The notes under the pieces were generated by a model, which saw only the letters and a program-made list of their open reading frames with translations, made no database searches and was not told the origin of the DNA. Made by a program: the position numbers and the translations under genes. Positions 10,841 through 20,964 of a stretch of DNA of 64,000 bases are shown here, one piece after another. Origin of the DNA: Ricinus communis (taxonomy: Eukaryota > Streptophyta > Magnoliopsida > Malpighiales > Euphorbiaceae); the NCBI RefSeq assembly GCF_019578655.1, contig NC_063261.1, forward strand, positions 12,284,446 to 12,348,445, written 5' to 3'. The number at the start of each line of letters is the position of its first letter. The stretch's first letter is position 1.

Positions 10841-12030
10841 GATGAGTCTTCTTAGCTGGACTCATGGTGAAAAGCAAACGGTGGGGATTGACGACCATCC
10901 ATCCTTCTTCCAAGCAAATGGCTTCAAGTATCCGCTTAAAGGGATAATCGTCGACTTCCTCTTCCCGACTGTCAAGCAAGCTGCCAGTATGATGGGCAAA
11001 ACTCGCTCCTCGTATAATTGCACGTAGTCATGATGCTCTAGGGGCTCTTCAAATTTGAAAGCTGAAGTTTCACCAATTGGAAGGATCGATGGTTGGGCAA
11101 TTTCTTCGTGAACGCCGATGGTTTTTCTAGTCCTGGCTTGGTTCACACTCATACAAGAAACTCGAGCTCCTCCAAAGACTTCTTCATTGGATAAACTCGT
11201 GCTCATCTTCCATCATCGAAGGGACTTATGGAAAATCCACCAAAATTCCTCTGCAAGCCGCAACTCGGCATCATCAACTGTATTCACTTGTAGTCTTCGG
11301 TAGGATCATGTTTGCCTTCCTTTTCCTTCGGTTCTATCTCCATGTTCAAAGAGTCGTCCGCATACAAGCATCATCGTCAAACATAATAGATAAACCGGAA
11401 AAATTCTCACCGAACGCAAAGTGACGGCTCAAATGTTCCTGATTCGGTGGCGTTTGATGGAGTTCCCAATTGCTCTTCGGCCTAGTAACGAAGATTAAGC
11501 CTACTTGATGCTCTATGTTGTTAATCGAGGCATTGATCTTGATATCCTCTGTTGTTGGAATCTATCATCAAGACTTGTATTGAACCTCATCATCGGCTCT
11601 CCGACACTTACTCTTCATCTTGAGTCAAGGTGCAGAGATTATTTTGTCTCATGGGTCGCCTTTGAGATTTTGGTGGTTCTGGGCCATCTAAGCTCCATCC
11701 ATAGGGTGAATGAGTCCTCTTTGATTATAGGTGCTCACGAGTCATTTGGCCAATTGTCCGTATAATTCAATTGCTCACGCTATAAGAATAAGGATTAAAA
11801 TCAACGCACAATGGACAATCATTACTCAAATGTAACCCGCAACAAAATTCACAAAAAACTCGAGATGGGTGATGTGGGAGTGGAGAGTTGATCAGAGTCT
11901 CCTGAAAACGATTCCACTCGAGCTTCTAAAGATGCACGGGTATCCCAATTTTTAGCACTCTCTTGGTTCCTAATCCCATTCTCCAATGCATCATACAAAG
12001 AGTTTGAATTTAGCATTGAACCTCCTTATC
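10841..12030 (-). pseudogene. C1 gag-related chimeric ORF, broken
   Basis: Decayed minus-strand copy of the frame that is better preserved in C2 (17690-18873). The open piece at 10862-11206 contains MSTSLSNEEVF, a LEHHDYVQLYEERVLPIILA segment and PFAWKKDGWSSI; C1 keeps Trp where C2 has a stop. Upstream parts are frameshifted but still align at DNA level through the AITLRSG region (about 11395-11420) to the start near 12018. Role unknown; the AITLRSG word marks the gag-protease junction in Athila-type elements. Confidence 0.65.
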
Positions 12031-12179
12031 ATTCACTATCCGAATCATAAACTTAAACTAAATAAATATGTACAAATAAAATAAAATAAATAAACAAATA
12101 AAAATAAAAATTATAAAATAATAAGAAAGAAAAAGAAATGGCTAAATTAACAAATAGCAAATTTCACCTAGTTTTCAAC

Positions 12180-12206
12180 AATAATCAAGAATCCATGCCG
12201 CAAAAC
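12180..12206 (-). promoter_or_regulatory. Degenerate primer-binding site of C1
   Basis: Minus strand reads GTTTTGCGGCATGGATTC, aligning with the intact TTTTTGGCGCCGTTGCCGGG of C2 (19037-19060) by position next to the LTR edge. It is heavily mutated. Confidence 0.5.
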
Positions 12207-13659
12207 TGATGTGTGCTACTCGTGTTAGCTACAATCTAAGGCAAAGTGTACCTATCGATGCGCCTAGCACTAATGGCGAGTATCAAGGTCGATTCCCCTG
12301 GGCAAGTGAAAGCCTAGAGTGACTCCTTTGTTCTTTGTTATATTAACCTAAAATTAGCAATAAATAATTTCTAAACTAACTAATACAAAGCAAGTCCTAG
12401 CGGAGATGCAAGAGTAATTGATAAACGAAATAATCAAGACAAGAAGACAAACCCAAAGGGAATCTAAACTAGTTGGCAATCAAACAAAAGATAAAGGATC
12501 ATGGTGAGTCTGAATTATGTTATCTGTGAGATGAATTTCTTAATCAATCTAAGAGCTAATCTCTCGAGATAACCGAATTCCTAAACCTAATAACCTAAAG
12601 TTGGAATCTCTTCCTAACGATTGATTCTTAAATTAGCATTAAGCTTTAATCCGCCTCTATTAAGCTTTGTTGATTCTTAATCTGGCTAGTTAATTATCCT
12701 TATCTCTAAGCGATTATTAACCAGTTCTTACTATTCAAAATTCCAATTGCCAAATGGACTTCTCAATTACACAAAGCAATCTAACCACACAATTCACAAC
12801 GTCTCATGAATAATGCATTATCTTATTAATACTGAAAGCAAGAAGAATACAAAACTAATCCAAACAATCCAACAATATAATACTAAGCCAACATAGTAAA
12901 GAAATCCCAATGGATTTAATCAATCTAGCTAATCATGTTCATTATCAAAGTACACAAGAATTCAATTACAACAATAAGTAAAGGTAGAGAAAACCTGATT
13001 ACACCCTTGGATGAGAGTAAACAACCCCAAATCCTTTTGCTCCAATTGAATCGATTCTTGTTCCTCTTGCTCGATTTGAAAATCAATCGATGAACCTTGC
13101 CCAATCTTCGATCTTTGAAGGGAATCTGATTGAAACCTTGATCCAAGTCTCCTTTTCCCTTAGTTTGAACTCAGAAAACCCTTAGAGAGAGAAATATTAG
13201 GGTTTGGGACGTTCTAACCCTAGTCGCCTCTTTCTTTCCTCTCTTTTTTCTTTTAACTAACTCCGCTTGTCGCTGCCAACACGGCCGTGTTCCTAGCCGT
13301 GTACCTAAAACGGGCTGGTGTTCCTGGCCGTGTTACTCTCTATGGTCGTGCTCCCTAAAAGATTCTTTTTCTTTCATGTTTGACGCATCCAACACTTGGC
13401 CGGTTGTGTCAGTTAGTAACACACGCCTGTTGAATCCAACATGGCCGTGTTAACCTTCTGCATGGGCATACTTAGCTCGTTTCGGCAGCTTTGACGTCCA
13501 ATTATGCTCCAATTCTTTCCTTTATCATCCTTTAACCTCTTTTGGACCTAATGCACACAAACATACGTATAGGGTGAGTGTTGAGACCAATTCACATCCA
13601 AATGTCCATAAAATCAATCTTAAAAACCCCATTTAGATGTGTGTATTTTACGCACATCA
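12207..13659 (-). mobile_element. C1 5' LTR (1453 bp)
   Basis: Read on the minus strand it starts TGATGTGCGTAAAATACACA and ends ...GTAGCACACATCA, so both ends carry TG/CA. It aligns along nearly its full length with C2 19061-20352, C3 20965-22371 and the solo LTR 39109-40542. A cluster of ACACGGCCGTGTT-type palindromes lies at 13275-13450. The open frames 12925-13146 and 13620-13814 are chance frames inside it. Confidence 0.88.
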
Positions 13660-14150
13660 GAGCCCGAACCTATTAATGTAGCTGGGATTGAGGTACAAGG
13701 GTTCGATATTTTCAAGAACCTAACTATCGACAGGATGGTCGAGTTAAGTATCAAGGAAGTCTGAAAGAAAGTCACCACCAAGATAGAAGAGCTGAAGTTA
13801 GAAGAGTTTGCCACTTAGCCGGAGCAGATAAGCCAAGAGGAACTAGCTGCTCTTATAGAAAATACTATCATTGATGCTTTTGTCATGATGATGTAATAAC
13901 GTCCGACATTTAAGAGGATGATGCTTCTTTTCTCTTTAAGATAAATGATATTCACAATTGCTCTTGCTTGTCTGATATTTTTCCTGATGGTAGTGTATTT
14001 TGATAATCATGACATGTACATATTTGACATCAATTACATACAAGTTGATTCATTTAATTTTAGCACAGATGCAAATTCACGAAACATTCTGATAGCTCAT
14101 GATATAACTCATAAAAGGAGGAGAGAGTTTGAGAAAATAATAAGATAAAG
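13660..14150 (+). pseudogene. Protease-RT linker of Tat element A1
   Basis: Plus-strand translation from 13660 gives EPINVAGIEVQGFDIFKNL, DRMVELSIKEV, then EQISQEELAALIENTIIDAF and an aspartate-rich stretch. The same sequence occurs in A3 (minus, about 44100-44550). No protease active site is present because the left part was removed at the junction with the C1 LTR at 13659/13660. Confidence 0.7.
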
Positions 14151-14760
14151 AAAAGAAGTATTTGCTTGGTCCTATGACGACATGACAGGTCTAGATAGGA
14201 AAACAGTAGAGCTCCATATCCCAACTCATCCACATATTAAGTCAGACAAGTAGAAGATGAGGAGATTGAGGCTGAAATGGGCAGAGAATATTCAAGAAGA
14301 AGTCATAAAGCACGTTAAGGCTAATTTCCTCGATGTGGTTGACTACCCCGACTGGTTAGGGAACATTGTTCCAGTCCCGAAAAAGGATGGTCAGGTTCGA
14401 ATGTGCATGGATTATAGAGACTTGAACAAGATATGCCCTAAGGACGACTTTCCTCTTCCCCATATAGATGTAATAGTCAACAGTGCTACTTCGAATGCAA
14501 TGTATTCTTTTACGGACGGGTTCTCTGAGTACAATCAGATCATGATGGTAGTGGTGGACAAGCTAAAGACATCATTCATCACCGAGTGGGGAACATATTA
14601 CTATAACCTTTTGGACTAAAGAACACGCGGACAACTTGTTAGAAACGGCCACTACCTTATGTCACAACATGATGCACAAGGAGGTGGAGGTGTATATTGA
14701 TGACATAATGGTAAAGCCTAAACAAGAAAAGGGCACTTTTAGGCTCTTGGTAAGTTTTTA
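14151..14760 (+). pseudogene. Reverse transcriptase of Tat element A1
   Basis: The 120-codon open frame 14257-14619 carries WLGNIVPVPKKDGQ, VRMCMDYRDLNKICPKDDFP, LPHIDVIVNS and SFTDGFSEYNQI. A frameshift then leads to the catalytic VYIDDIMVK with YIDDI at 14693-14707. Catalytic aspartates are intact, but the segment between 14619 and 14690 is out of frame and stops occur on both sides. Upstream (14150-14250) FAWSYDDMTGLDRKTVELH is the usual lead-in. The family is the same as A0 and A3. Confidence 0.9.
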
Positions 14761-16045
14761 GGATGAGTGAAAACGTATAAACTAAGACTCAACTCAAATA
14801 AGAGCATGGTCAGAATTATATTAGGGACATTGTTAGGGCACATAGTCAGTCAGTGGGGCATAGAGATCGATCTAGACAAGCTCAAGTCTACTCAAGAGAT
14901 GTCGTCAGCTGAAGACAAAAAAAAAGGTCAAAGGTTTCCTAGGACGCTTGCAATACATCAGCAGGTTTATTTCCAATTTCGCAATGGTTTGTGATCCTAT
15001 CTTTAAGCTTTTAAGAAAACATCAGCATGTTGTGTGGGATGAATATTGTCAAAAGGCCTTCGACATAATTAAGGAGTATCTTATGAAGCCATTGATACTC
15101 AAGCCACCAAATGATGGCAAGCTATTGATCTTATACTCAGCCTTGGAGGAGGAAGCTATAGGGACAATGGTAGCACAGTGTGGACCTAATGATGTTGAGC
15201 ATACGGTCCATTATCTCAGTAAGAAGTTATTATCTTACAAGTCGAAGTATAACCTCGCAGAAAAGACATACCTAGCCTTGATATGGGCTATAAAGAAGTT
15301 GAGGCACTACTTTCAGTCTTACAAGGTGCAAGCAATTCTAAAAATAGACCCTCTGAAGTACTTAGTTGAAGCTCCATCTCTTACAGGAAAGCTAGCTAGA
15401 TGGTTAGTACTCCTAACAAAATTTGACATTGAGTACATCACTATGAAGGTAGTCAAGGGTAAGACTACAGCTGAGTTTTTAGCCCGAAATGAAATCGAAG
15501 GAGACAACCTTTGGGATCTAGAATTTCCTGATGAGAATCTAAGGGCAATCAAGATTCAGGAGTGGAATATGTACTTTAATGGAGCCGTGAATGCAAGAGG
15601 GGCAGGGTTAGGAGTAGTTCTGATCATTCCAAAAGGGGAGATGCTGCTAATTGCAAAGAGATTAGACTTTAAAGTAACCAATAACATGACGAAGTATGAA
15701 GTATATTTATTTGGATTAGAAGCAACTATGGTAGCAAGAGCTAAGAATTTGATGGTCCGCAAGGGCTCCATGATGGTAATCCAACAAGCCCTCAAGAAAT
15801 GGAAAGTAAAAGAAGGGAGGTTGAAGCCATATGTTAATTATCTTAGAACTTCAGTATGCAACTTCTCCAAGCTTTCCTTTATACACTTGCCTCGAGATGA
15901 GAATCAGATGGCGACTGCGTTAGCTACTCTATCGTCAATGTGGGTCAACCCCTCATGGCTATCAATGATGCCTTTGGTGATCGTGAAATCAGGCACGACT
16001 TGTTATCAAGGGGGTCAGAGAATGCAAATTCATATAAGATCATAA
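14761..16045 (+). pseudogene. Dual RNase H region of Tat element A1 (365-codon open part)
   Basis: The long frame 14948-16045 holds two RNase H domains. The first (residues about 20-165) has KAFDIIKEYLMKPLIL, LYSALEEEAIGTMVAQ, YNLAEKTYLALIWAIKKLRHYF and FDIEYITMKVVKGKTTAEFLA. The second (about 205-330) has WNMYFNGAVNARGAGLGVVL, TKYEVYLFGLEA, MMVIQQALKKW and LPRDENQMATALATL. Two RNase H domains in tandem mark the Tat lineage. In the second domain the catalytic Asp of YxDG is Asn, the Asp before SxxxVxQ is lost, and the last Asp (ADALA) is Thr, so it cannot be active even though the frame is open. The first domain has also lost its usual D (LYSALEEEA). This is a remnant. Confidence 0.88.
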
Positions 16046-16615
16046 GAGAATCCATGGTTCTACAATCTGAAGAAGTTCATAGAAAGTAGGGAGTATCTAG
16101 AAGAAGCGACTGCCAAGGAAAGATATGTATTGCAAATTCAAGTAAGGAACTAGATCAACCATAAGAGAGTCCTATATAGAAGATGTGTGATTAAAGTAGA
16201 AGCTTAAGTAGTGATGGAGGAAATACACAAAGGAGTTTGCGAGCCTCATATGAACAACATAGTGTTAACCAAGAAGATCATGCAGCAAAGTTATTACTAG
16301 TTAACAATGAAGAAGGATAGCATAGCGTAGGTGAGGAAATGCCATGAATGCTAGCTTATAGTGACTTGAGTCAAGTGCCTCCAATTGAGCTACATGACCT
16401 AATGTTTCCTTGGCCTTTTGCAGCTTAGGGGATTGACATCATAGGAGAAATAAAGCCTTGTTCGGATGGTCACAAGTTTATAATCATGTCGATTAACTAC
16501 TTCTCCAAATAGGTCAAAGCCAAGTCATTCATCATTGTAGGGGCAAGGTAGTTGGCCAGATTTATATAATGGAACCTGATCTAGGAATATGGATTCCAAC
16601 ATCACGTCATTGATG
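16046..16615 (+). pseudogene. Integrase N-terminal half of A1, cut by element C2
   Basis: Plus-strand pieces include PWFYNLKKFIESREYLEEAT, then the HHCC zinc domain: EEIHKGVCEPHMNNIVLTKK followed by VRKCHEC. The catalytic-core start and FSKxxKAKSFII follow in other frames. It ends at HHVI just before the second catalytic Asp, where the sequence passes into C2. The junction at about 16612-16620 shares the word GGATAAT between the expected integrase sequence and C2, so microhomology joining is likely. The integrase C-terminal part resumes at 20353 after a loss of roughly 95 codons. Confidence 0.82.
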
Positions 16616-17380
16616 GATAATAGTCCAAGGTGGGAAATAGGAATCAAGTCAAAATGTTTAGCTCACTTACTTTCTTTCTTTTCATCACCTTTCCCTCTTA
16701 TTCTTCTATTTATTTTTTTTTCTTTTTCTTTTCTTTCTTTTTTCATAAGGGAAGAACATTCACGTAATAGAGTGAATTTTTTTTGGATTGAAGAAAGCAG
16801 CTATAAGATTCCAAAGCTATTTAAAAACAACTCATGTGCAAAATCATAACCCAAAGTAGAATAAAACTAAGTGGTAATGGAATATGATAAAAAAAATGGT
16901 GAAAGAAGGGGTTATCTACAGAATCAATAAACGAATGAAGGCTATTTGGCTAGAATGAAAAACCTAAGTGCCTCTATCATACCAAAGTGTTAAACTCTCG
17001 CGGGCCCTCATAAGCATTACCGAGCAAGTTCTAAAAGTAAAGACAGTAATTGGCACTCTCAACAAGAAATAAATACAAGCATATAAAGTGTATGCTTACA
17101 ATTTAGGCTCAATTTCTCACAAGTGTGCTTTTGAGTAGGTTCCAAACGAAAATCATCAAAATAGAATTAAATAAGCCAAAGCAACTTAGTGCAAAACTCA
17201 AACTAATTATCTTACATTCTTTCGCAAGACTCAACACTATCGGTTTTACCCGATCACATGGACATAAACAGGATTTCCAAAAGCAAGTCAACAGTAAAAG
17301 CATCGAAACAAAGTAAAAAAAATTTAAAATTTTACAAAAGAATAAACAAAGAATAAACAAATAATTAAGATGGGATAAAT
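16616..17380 (-). other. C2 3' noncoding region
   Basis: No gene. Contains a T/C-rich run at about 16664-16745. It aligns with C1 10070-10825. Open frames 16589-16849, 17109-17393 and 17125-17316 are chance readings and differ between the two copies. Confidence 0.65.
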
Positions 17381-17420
17381 ACCCACCCCACACTTGAAGG
17401 ACACATTGTCCTCAGTGTAC
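17381..17420 (-). promoter_or_regulatory. Conserved dyad plus PPT-like motif in C2
   Basis: On the minus strand ACACTGAGGACAATGT is followed by TCAAGTGTGGGGTGGGT. The same two words occur at 38194-38232 in B and 56777-56817 in D, and the second resembles the 3' PPT of these elements. See the finding on an internal PPT. Confidence 0.65.
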
Positions 17421-17689
17421 AAAATATAAGAAATGCAAAAGGGAAAAGCACTACGACTATGGCTCCGGGAGTGAAAAGAGGTGCATCATTGTGATGTCAG
17501 TATAGCTACTGTCAGTGGTAGAGGAGTGGCTACAAATAATAAAATAAGGAATTAAAATCGAAACTGAAATAAAAATTAAATGAAATATGAAAACTAAAAC
17601 TAATAAAATGTTTCAAAATGAAAGGTTAAAATATTAGAGATTAAAGATAAAAATTGGGGTGCCTCCCAAAAGCGCTTCTTTTTTATGTG
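17421..17689 (-). other. C2 post-ORF stretch
   Basis: Noncoding in the element sense apart from a frame at 17600-17827 that overlaps the end of the main frame. Contains AGAAGCGCTTTTGGGAGGCACC on the minus strand, which resembles the sequence found just after the end of pol in Athila-type elements. This suggests that everything from protease to integrase was deleted between here and the upstream frame. Confidence 0.5.
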
Positions 17690-18873
17690 ATGAGTCTTCT
17701 TAGCTGGACTCATGGTGAAAAGCAAACGGGCGTGATCGATGACCATCCATCCTTCTTCTAAGCAAATGGCCTCAAGTATCCGCTTAGAGGGATAATCATC
17801 AATTTCCTCTTCCCGACTATCAAGCAAGCTGCTAGTATGATGGGCAAAACTCGTTCCTCGTATAATTGCACGTAGTCATGATGCTCTAGGGGCTCTTCCA
17901 ATTTGAAAGCTGAAGTTTCACCAATTCGAGGGATCGACGGTTGGGCAATTTCTTCTGGAACGTCGATGGTTTTCTCTAGTCCTTGTCTTGGTTCATTTGC
18001 TAGAAGAAACTCGAGCTCCTCAAAGACTTCTTCATTGGATAACTCGTGCTCATCTTCCATCATCGAAGGGACTTGTGGAAAATCCACCAAAAATTCCTCT
18101 AACTGCAACTCAGCATCATCAACTCTATATTCCTATTGATAGTCTTTGAGAAGAATCATGTTCGCCTCTTCCTTTTCTGGTTCCATCTCTATGTTCAAGA
18201 AATCGTCCTGCACAGAAGCATCATCGTCAAACATAATAGATAAACTAGAAAAATTCTCACCTGAACGCAAAGTGATGGCACTCAAATATTCCTCGGATTT
18301 AGTAGCATTTGATGGAGTTCCCAATTGCTCTTCAACTAGTAACTTGAAGATTAAGCCTACTTGATGCTCTATGTTCTTAATCGAGGCTTGTTGATCTTCA
18401 AGTATCCTCTATGTTTATTGGAATCTATCCTCAAGACTTGCAATAAACCTCATCATCAGCTCCTTTGACACTAACTCTTCACCTTGAGTTGATGGTGCAA
18501 GATTAGGCTGCTGAAATTCTGGTGGTTCTTAGCCATCTAAGCTCCATCCAAAGGGTGAATGAATGCTCCATTCTAGATTTTAGGTGCTTCCATATGAGTC
18601 ATTTGGCCAACTTTCCGTATAATTCACCTGTTCATAGTTATAAGAACAATGAGCAATATCACTATACAATGGACAATCATTACTCAAATGTAAACCACAA
18701 CAAAATTCACAAAAAACTTGAGATGAAAGGATAGGAGTAGAAAGTTGATCGGTAGCCCTGTAAAACGATTCCACTTGAGCTTCTAAAGATGCACGGGTAT
18801 CCCAATTTTTAGCACTCTCTTGGTTCCTGATCCTATTTTCCAATGCGTCATACAAAGAGTTTGAGTTTAGCAT
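17690..18873 (-). pseudogene. C2 chimeric gag-related ORF, one frame with stops only
   Basis: One minus-strand frame runs from ATG at 18873 to about 17690 with several in-frame stops and no frameshift visible down to 17758. Order: MLNSNSLYDALENRIRNQES, a coiled-looking segment, the knuckle CEFCCGLHLSNDC (C-x2-C-x3-H-x4-C), NYTESWPNDSY, LEDRFQ and ASIKNIEHQVG, then LSAITLRSG, an acidic stretch, ELSNEEVFEELEFLL and EERVLPIILAACL. Knuckle and AITLRSG match Athila-type gag ends; B reads AITLRSGK at 31258 and KELSNKQVLEQLAVLL at 32190. The capsid domain and the whole protease are missing, so the frame looks like a fusion of gag tail to pre-RT linker. Function unknown; possibly RNA binding. Stops include likely CAA/CAG to TAA/TAG changes and one TGG to TAG (C1 keeps Trp). 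Confidence 0.72.
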
Positions 18874-19036
18874 TGAACCTCCTTATCATTCACTATCTGA
18901 ATCATAAACTTAAACTAAATAAATATGTACAAATAAAATAAAATAAATAAACAAATAAAAATAAAAATCATAAAATAATAAGAAAAAAATTGGCTAAATT
19001 AACAAATAGCAAATTTCACTCTAGTTTTTAAACAAT

Positions 19037-19054
19037 TCCCCGGCAACGGCGCCA
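19037..19054 (-). promoter_or_regulatory. tRNA-Asp primer-binding site of C2, perfect 18 nt
   Basis: Minus strand TGGCGCCGTTGCCGGGGA is the exact complement of the 3' end of plant tRNA-Asp(GUC) including CCA. It lies 6 bp from the LTR edge at 19061. This type of primer is typical of Athila/Calypso-like elements. Confidence 0.93.
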
Positions 19055-19060
19055 AAAACT

Positions 19061-20352
19061 TGATGTGTGCTACTTGTGTTAGCTACAATCTAAGGCAATG
19101 TACCTATTGATGCAGTCTAGCACTAATGGCGAGTATCAAGGTCGTCTTCCTCGAGAAAGTGAAAGCCCAGAGTTACGCCTTTGTTCTTTGTTATATTAAC
19201 CTAAAATGAGTGATGAATACTTTATAAACTAACTAATAGCTACAATCTAAGTTCTAAGGGAGATGCAAGAGTAATTGATAACTAAAATAACTAAGGCCAA
19301 AGAGCAAACCCAAAGGGAACTTAAACTAGTTGGCAATCAAACAAAAGATAAAGGATTGTTGAATCTAATTATGCTACCCGTGGATGAATTCTTATTTATT
19401 CGGTTTCTCTCTCGAGATAACCGAATTCCTAAATCTAATAACCTAAAGTTGGAATCTCTTCCTAACGATTGATTCTTAAATTAGCATTAAGCTTTAATCC
19501 GCCTCTATTAAGCTTTATTAATTCTTAATCCGGCTAGTTAATTATCCTTATCTCTAAGCAATTATTAACCAGTTCTTGCTATTCAAAATTCCAAATGCCA
19601 AATGGACTTCTCAATCACACAAAGCAATCTAAACACACAATTCACAACGTCTTATGAATAATGATTATCTTATTAATACTGAAAGCAAGAAGAATACAAA
19701 ACTAACCCAAACAATCCAACAATATAATATCAAGCCAACATAGTAAAGAAATCCCAATAGATTTAATCAGTCTAGCTAATCATGTTTATTATCAAAATAC
19801 ACAAGAATTTAATTACAACAATGAGTAAAGGTAGAGAAAACCCGATTACACCCTTGATCCAAGTCTCCTTTTCCCTTGGTTCCAGCTCAGAAAACTCTTA
19901 GGGAGAGAAAAATTAGGTTTTGGGACGTTCTCCCCTGCTCTCTCTTTTTTCCTCTCTTCTTTCTTTAACCACCCCTGTCCACGTTTCAACACGGCCAGTA
20001 GTCCCCAACACCTACCGGTGTTGATGCCCGTGTTACTCTCTATGGCCGTGCTCCCTAAAACTTATGTTTCTTTGATAGCTGATACACCAACACGGCCGTG
20101 TTGGTGATGTTGGAACACTACGTTGTTAAAACCATACCCATGTTCGACTTCCTCTTACTCGTACTTAGCTTGTTTTGGCAGCTTCAGCGTCCAATTATGC
20201 TCCAATTCTTCCCTTTATCATCCTTTGACTTCTTTTGGACCTAATGCACACAAACAAACGCATAGGGTGAGTGTTGGGACCAATTCACATCCAAATATCC
20301 ATAAAATCAATCTTAAAAACCCCATTTAGATGTGTGTATTTTACACACATCA
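19061..20352 (-). mobile_element. C2 5' LTR (1292 bp)
   Basis: TG...CA ends as in C1. Shorter than C1 because about 125 bp is missing near 19853, where C1 has a segment between two similar CCTTG(G)AT words, so deletion between short direct repeats is likely. Palindrome cluster of ACACGGCCGTGTT type at about 19985-20150. The frames at 19275-19472 and 20123-20329 are not genes. Confidence 0.88.
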
Positions 20353-20800
20353 ATCGACCGGGCAAACACCATACTCTATGGTTTCTGGGACTAAAGCAAT
20401 TTTACCAGTTGAGTTAGAGTTGAAGTCTTCGAGATTTATATGGAAGGCTGAAATACCATAATACTAGTGGGTTTAGTAAAGGTACCAAAACTAGCTTTAG
20501 TAGATGAGAAAAGGATGAAAGTCCTATACCACGTGCAGCTGTATCATAAAATGATAGTTAGGGCATTCAATAAGAACATAGAGCTAGAAAAGATTAGAGC
20601 TGATGATCTAGTGTTGAAGCATACAAGGCCTACTACATTCCACCTGAGAGGGAAGTTCAAGCTAAATTAGGAAGGCCCGCACTTGGTAAAGAAGCTTATT
20701 CCTAAAGTTACTGTTAAGATCTTAGACTTGTAAGGGAATGAGTTCACTGAGCCAATCAACATAGGTCTCAAGAAATACTATGTATAAAAAAAGGAGAAAA
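20353..20800 (+). pseudogene. Integrase C-terminal part of A1
   Basis: Resumes directly after the C2 LTR with STGQTPYSMVSGTKAILPVE, then (20467-20670) ALVDEKRMKVLYHVQLYHKM, VRAFNKNIELEKIRADDLVL and FHLRGKFKLN, and ends after the stop with EFTEPINIGLKKYYV. This is the GPY-like C-terminal module of the Tat integrase. The catalytic residues of this half were lost with the deletion at the C2 junction. The same module occurs on the minus strand at 28700-29110. Confidence 0.85.
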
Positions 20801-20964
20801 TAAGAAGAAGAATAAAAAAATAGGAAAAAACTACTTGCTGACAGGAAGCCTGAAAAGGTTGATCAAGCAAAAGTTAGGGCAAAAGAGAGAAAATAATAAG
20901 CTAGAAAATCTGAAAAGATTGGCTAATGACAAGAGTTATATCATGAGAATTCAAAATGTACCAT
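20682..20964 (+). repeat. 283-bp direct repeat, copy 1
   Basis: Covers the last integrase codons and the lysine-rich noncoding stretch after them. It is repeated at 22372-22654 at the same length with about three mismatches seen by eye. The two copies flank the C3 LTR. Confidence 0.9.

Larger units (their letters stand above)
9525..13659 (-). mobile_element. Element C1, pol-less Athila-like LTR retrotransposon
   Basis: A minus-strand element bounded by a full 5' LTR (12207-13659) and a 42-bp relic of the 3' LTR (9525-9566). The internal part is only about 2.6 kb. It keeps a primer site, one decayed reading frame (10841-12030), a noncoding stretch and a PPT, and has no RT, RNase H or integrase. 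Its layout matches C2. Flanks are ACTAGG on the left and GAGCC on the right, so no target duplication survives; the junctions are with chromovirus on one side and Tat pol on the other. Confidence 0.8.
16616..20352 (-). mobile_element. Element C2, pol-less Athila-like element, 3' end missing
   Basis: Minus-strand sister of C1 inserted into the A1 integrase. It has a 5' LTR (19061-20352), a perfect 18-nt primer site (19037-19054), a single reading frame with stops only (17690-18873), the ACACTGAGGACA motif (17381-17420) and a noncoding tail. The PPT and 3' LTR, present in C1 at 9525-9600, are absent because the element is cut at 16616. No target duplication can be tested for the same reason. 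Confidence 0.85.

Noticed and set aside
10659..10979. 106-codon minus-strand frame in C1
   Set aside because: Only the first part overlaps a segment shared with C2 in a second frame; the rest reads the 3' noncoding region across a deletion, so I did not call it separately.
19037..19054. Exact match to the end of tRNA-Asp
   Set aside because: Considered as a tRNA gene fragment, but only 18 nt match and the site adjoins an LTR, so it is a primer-binding site.
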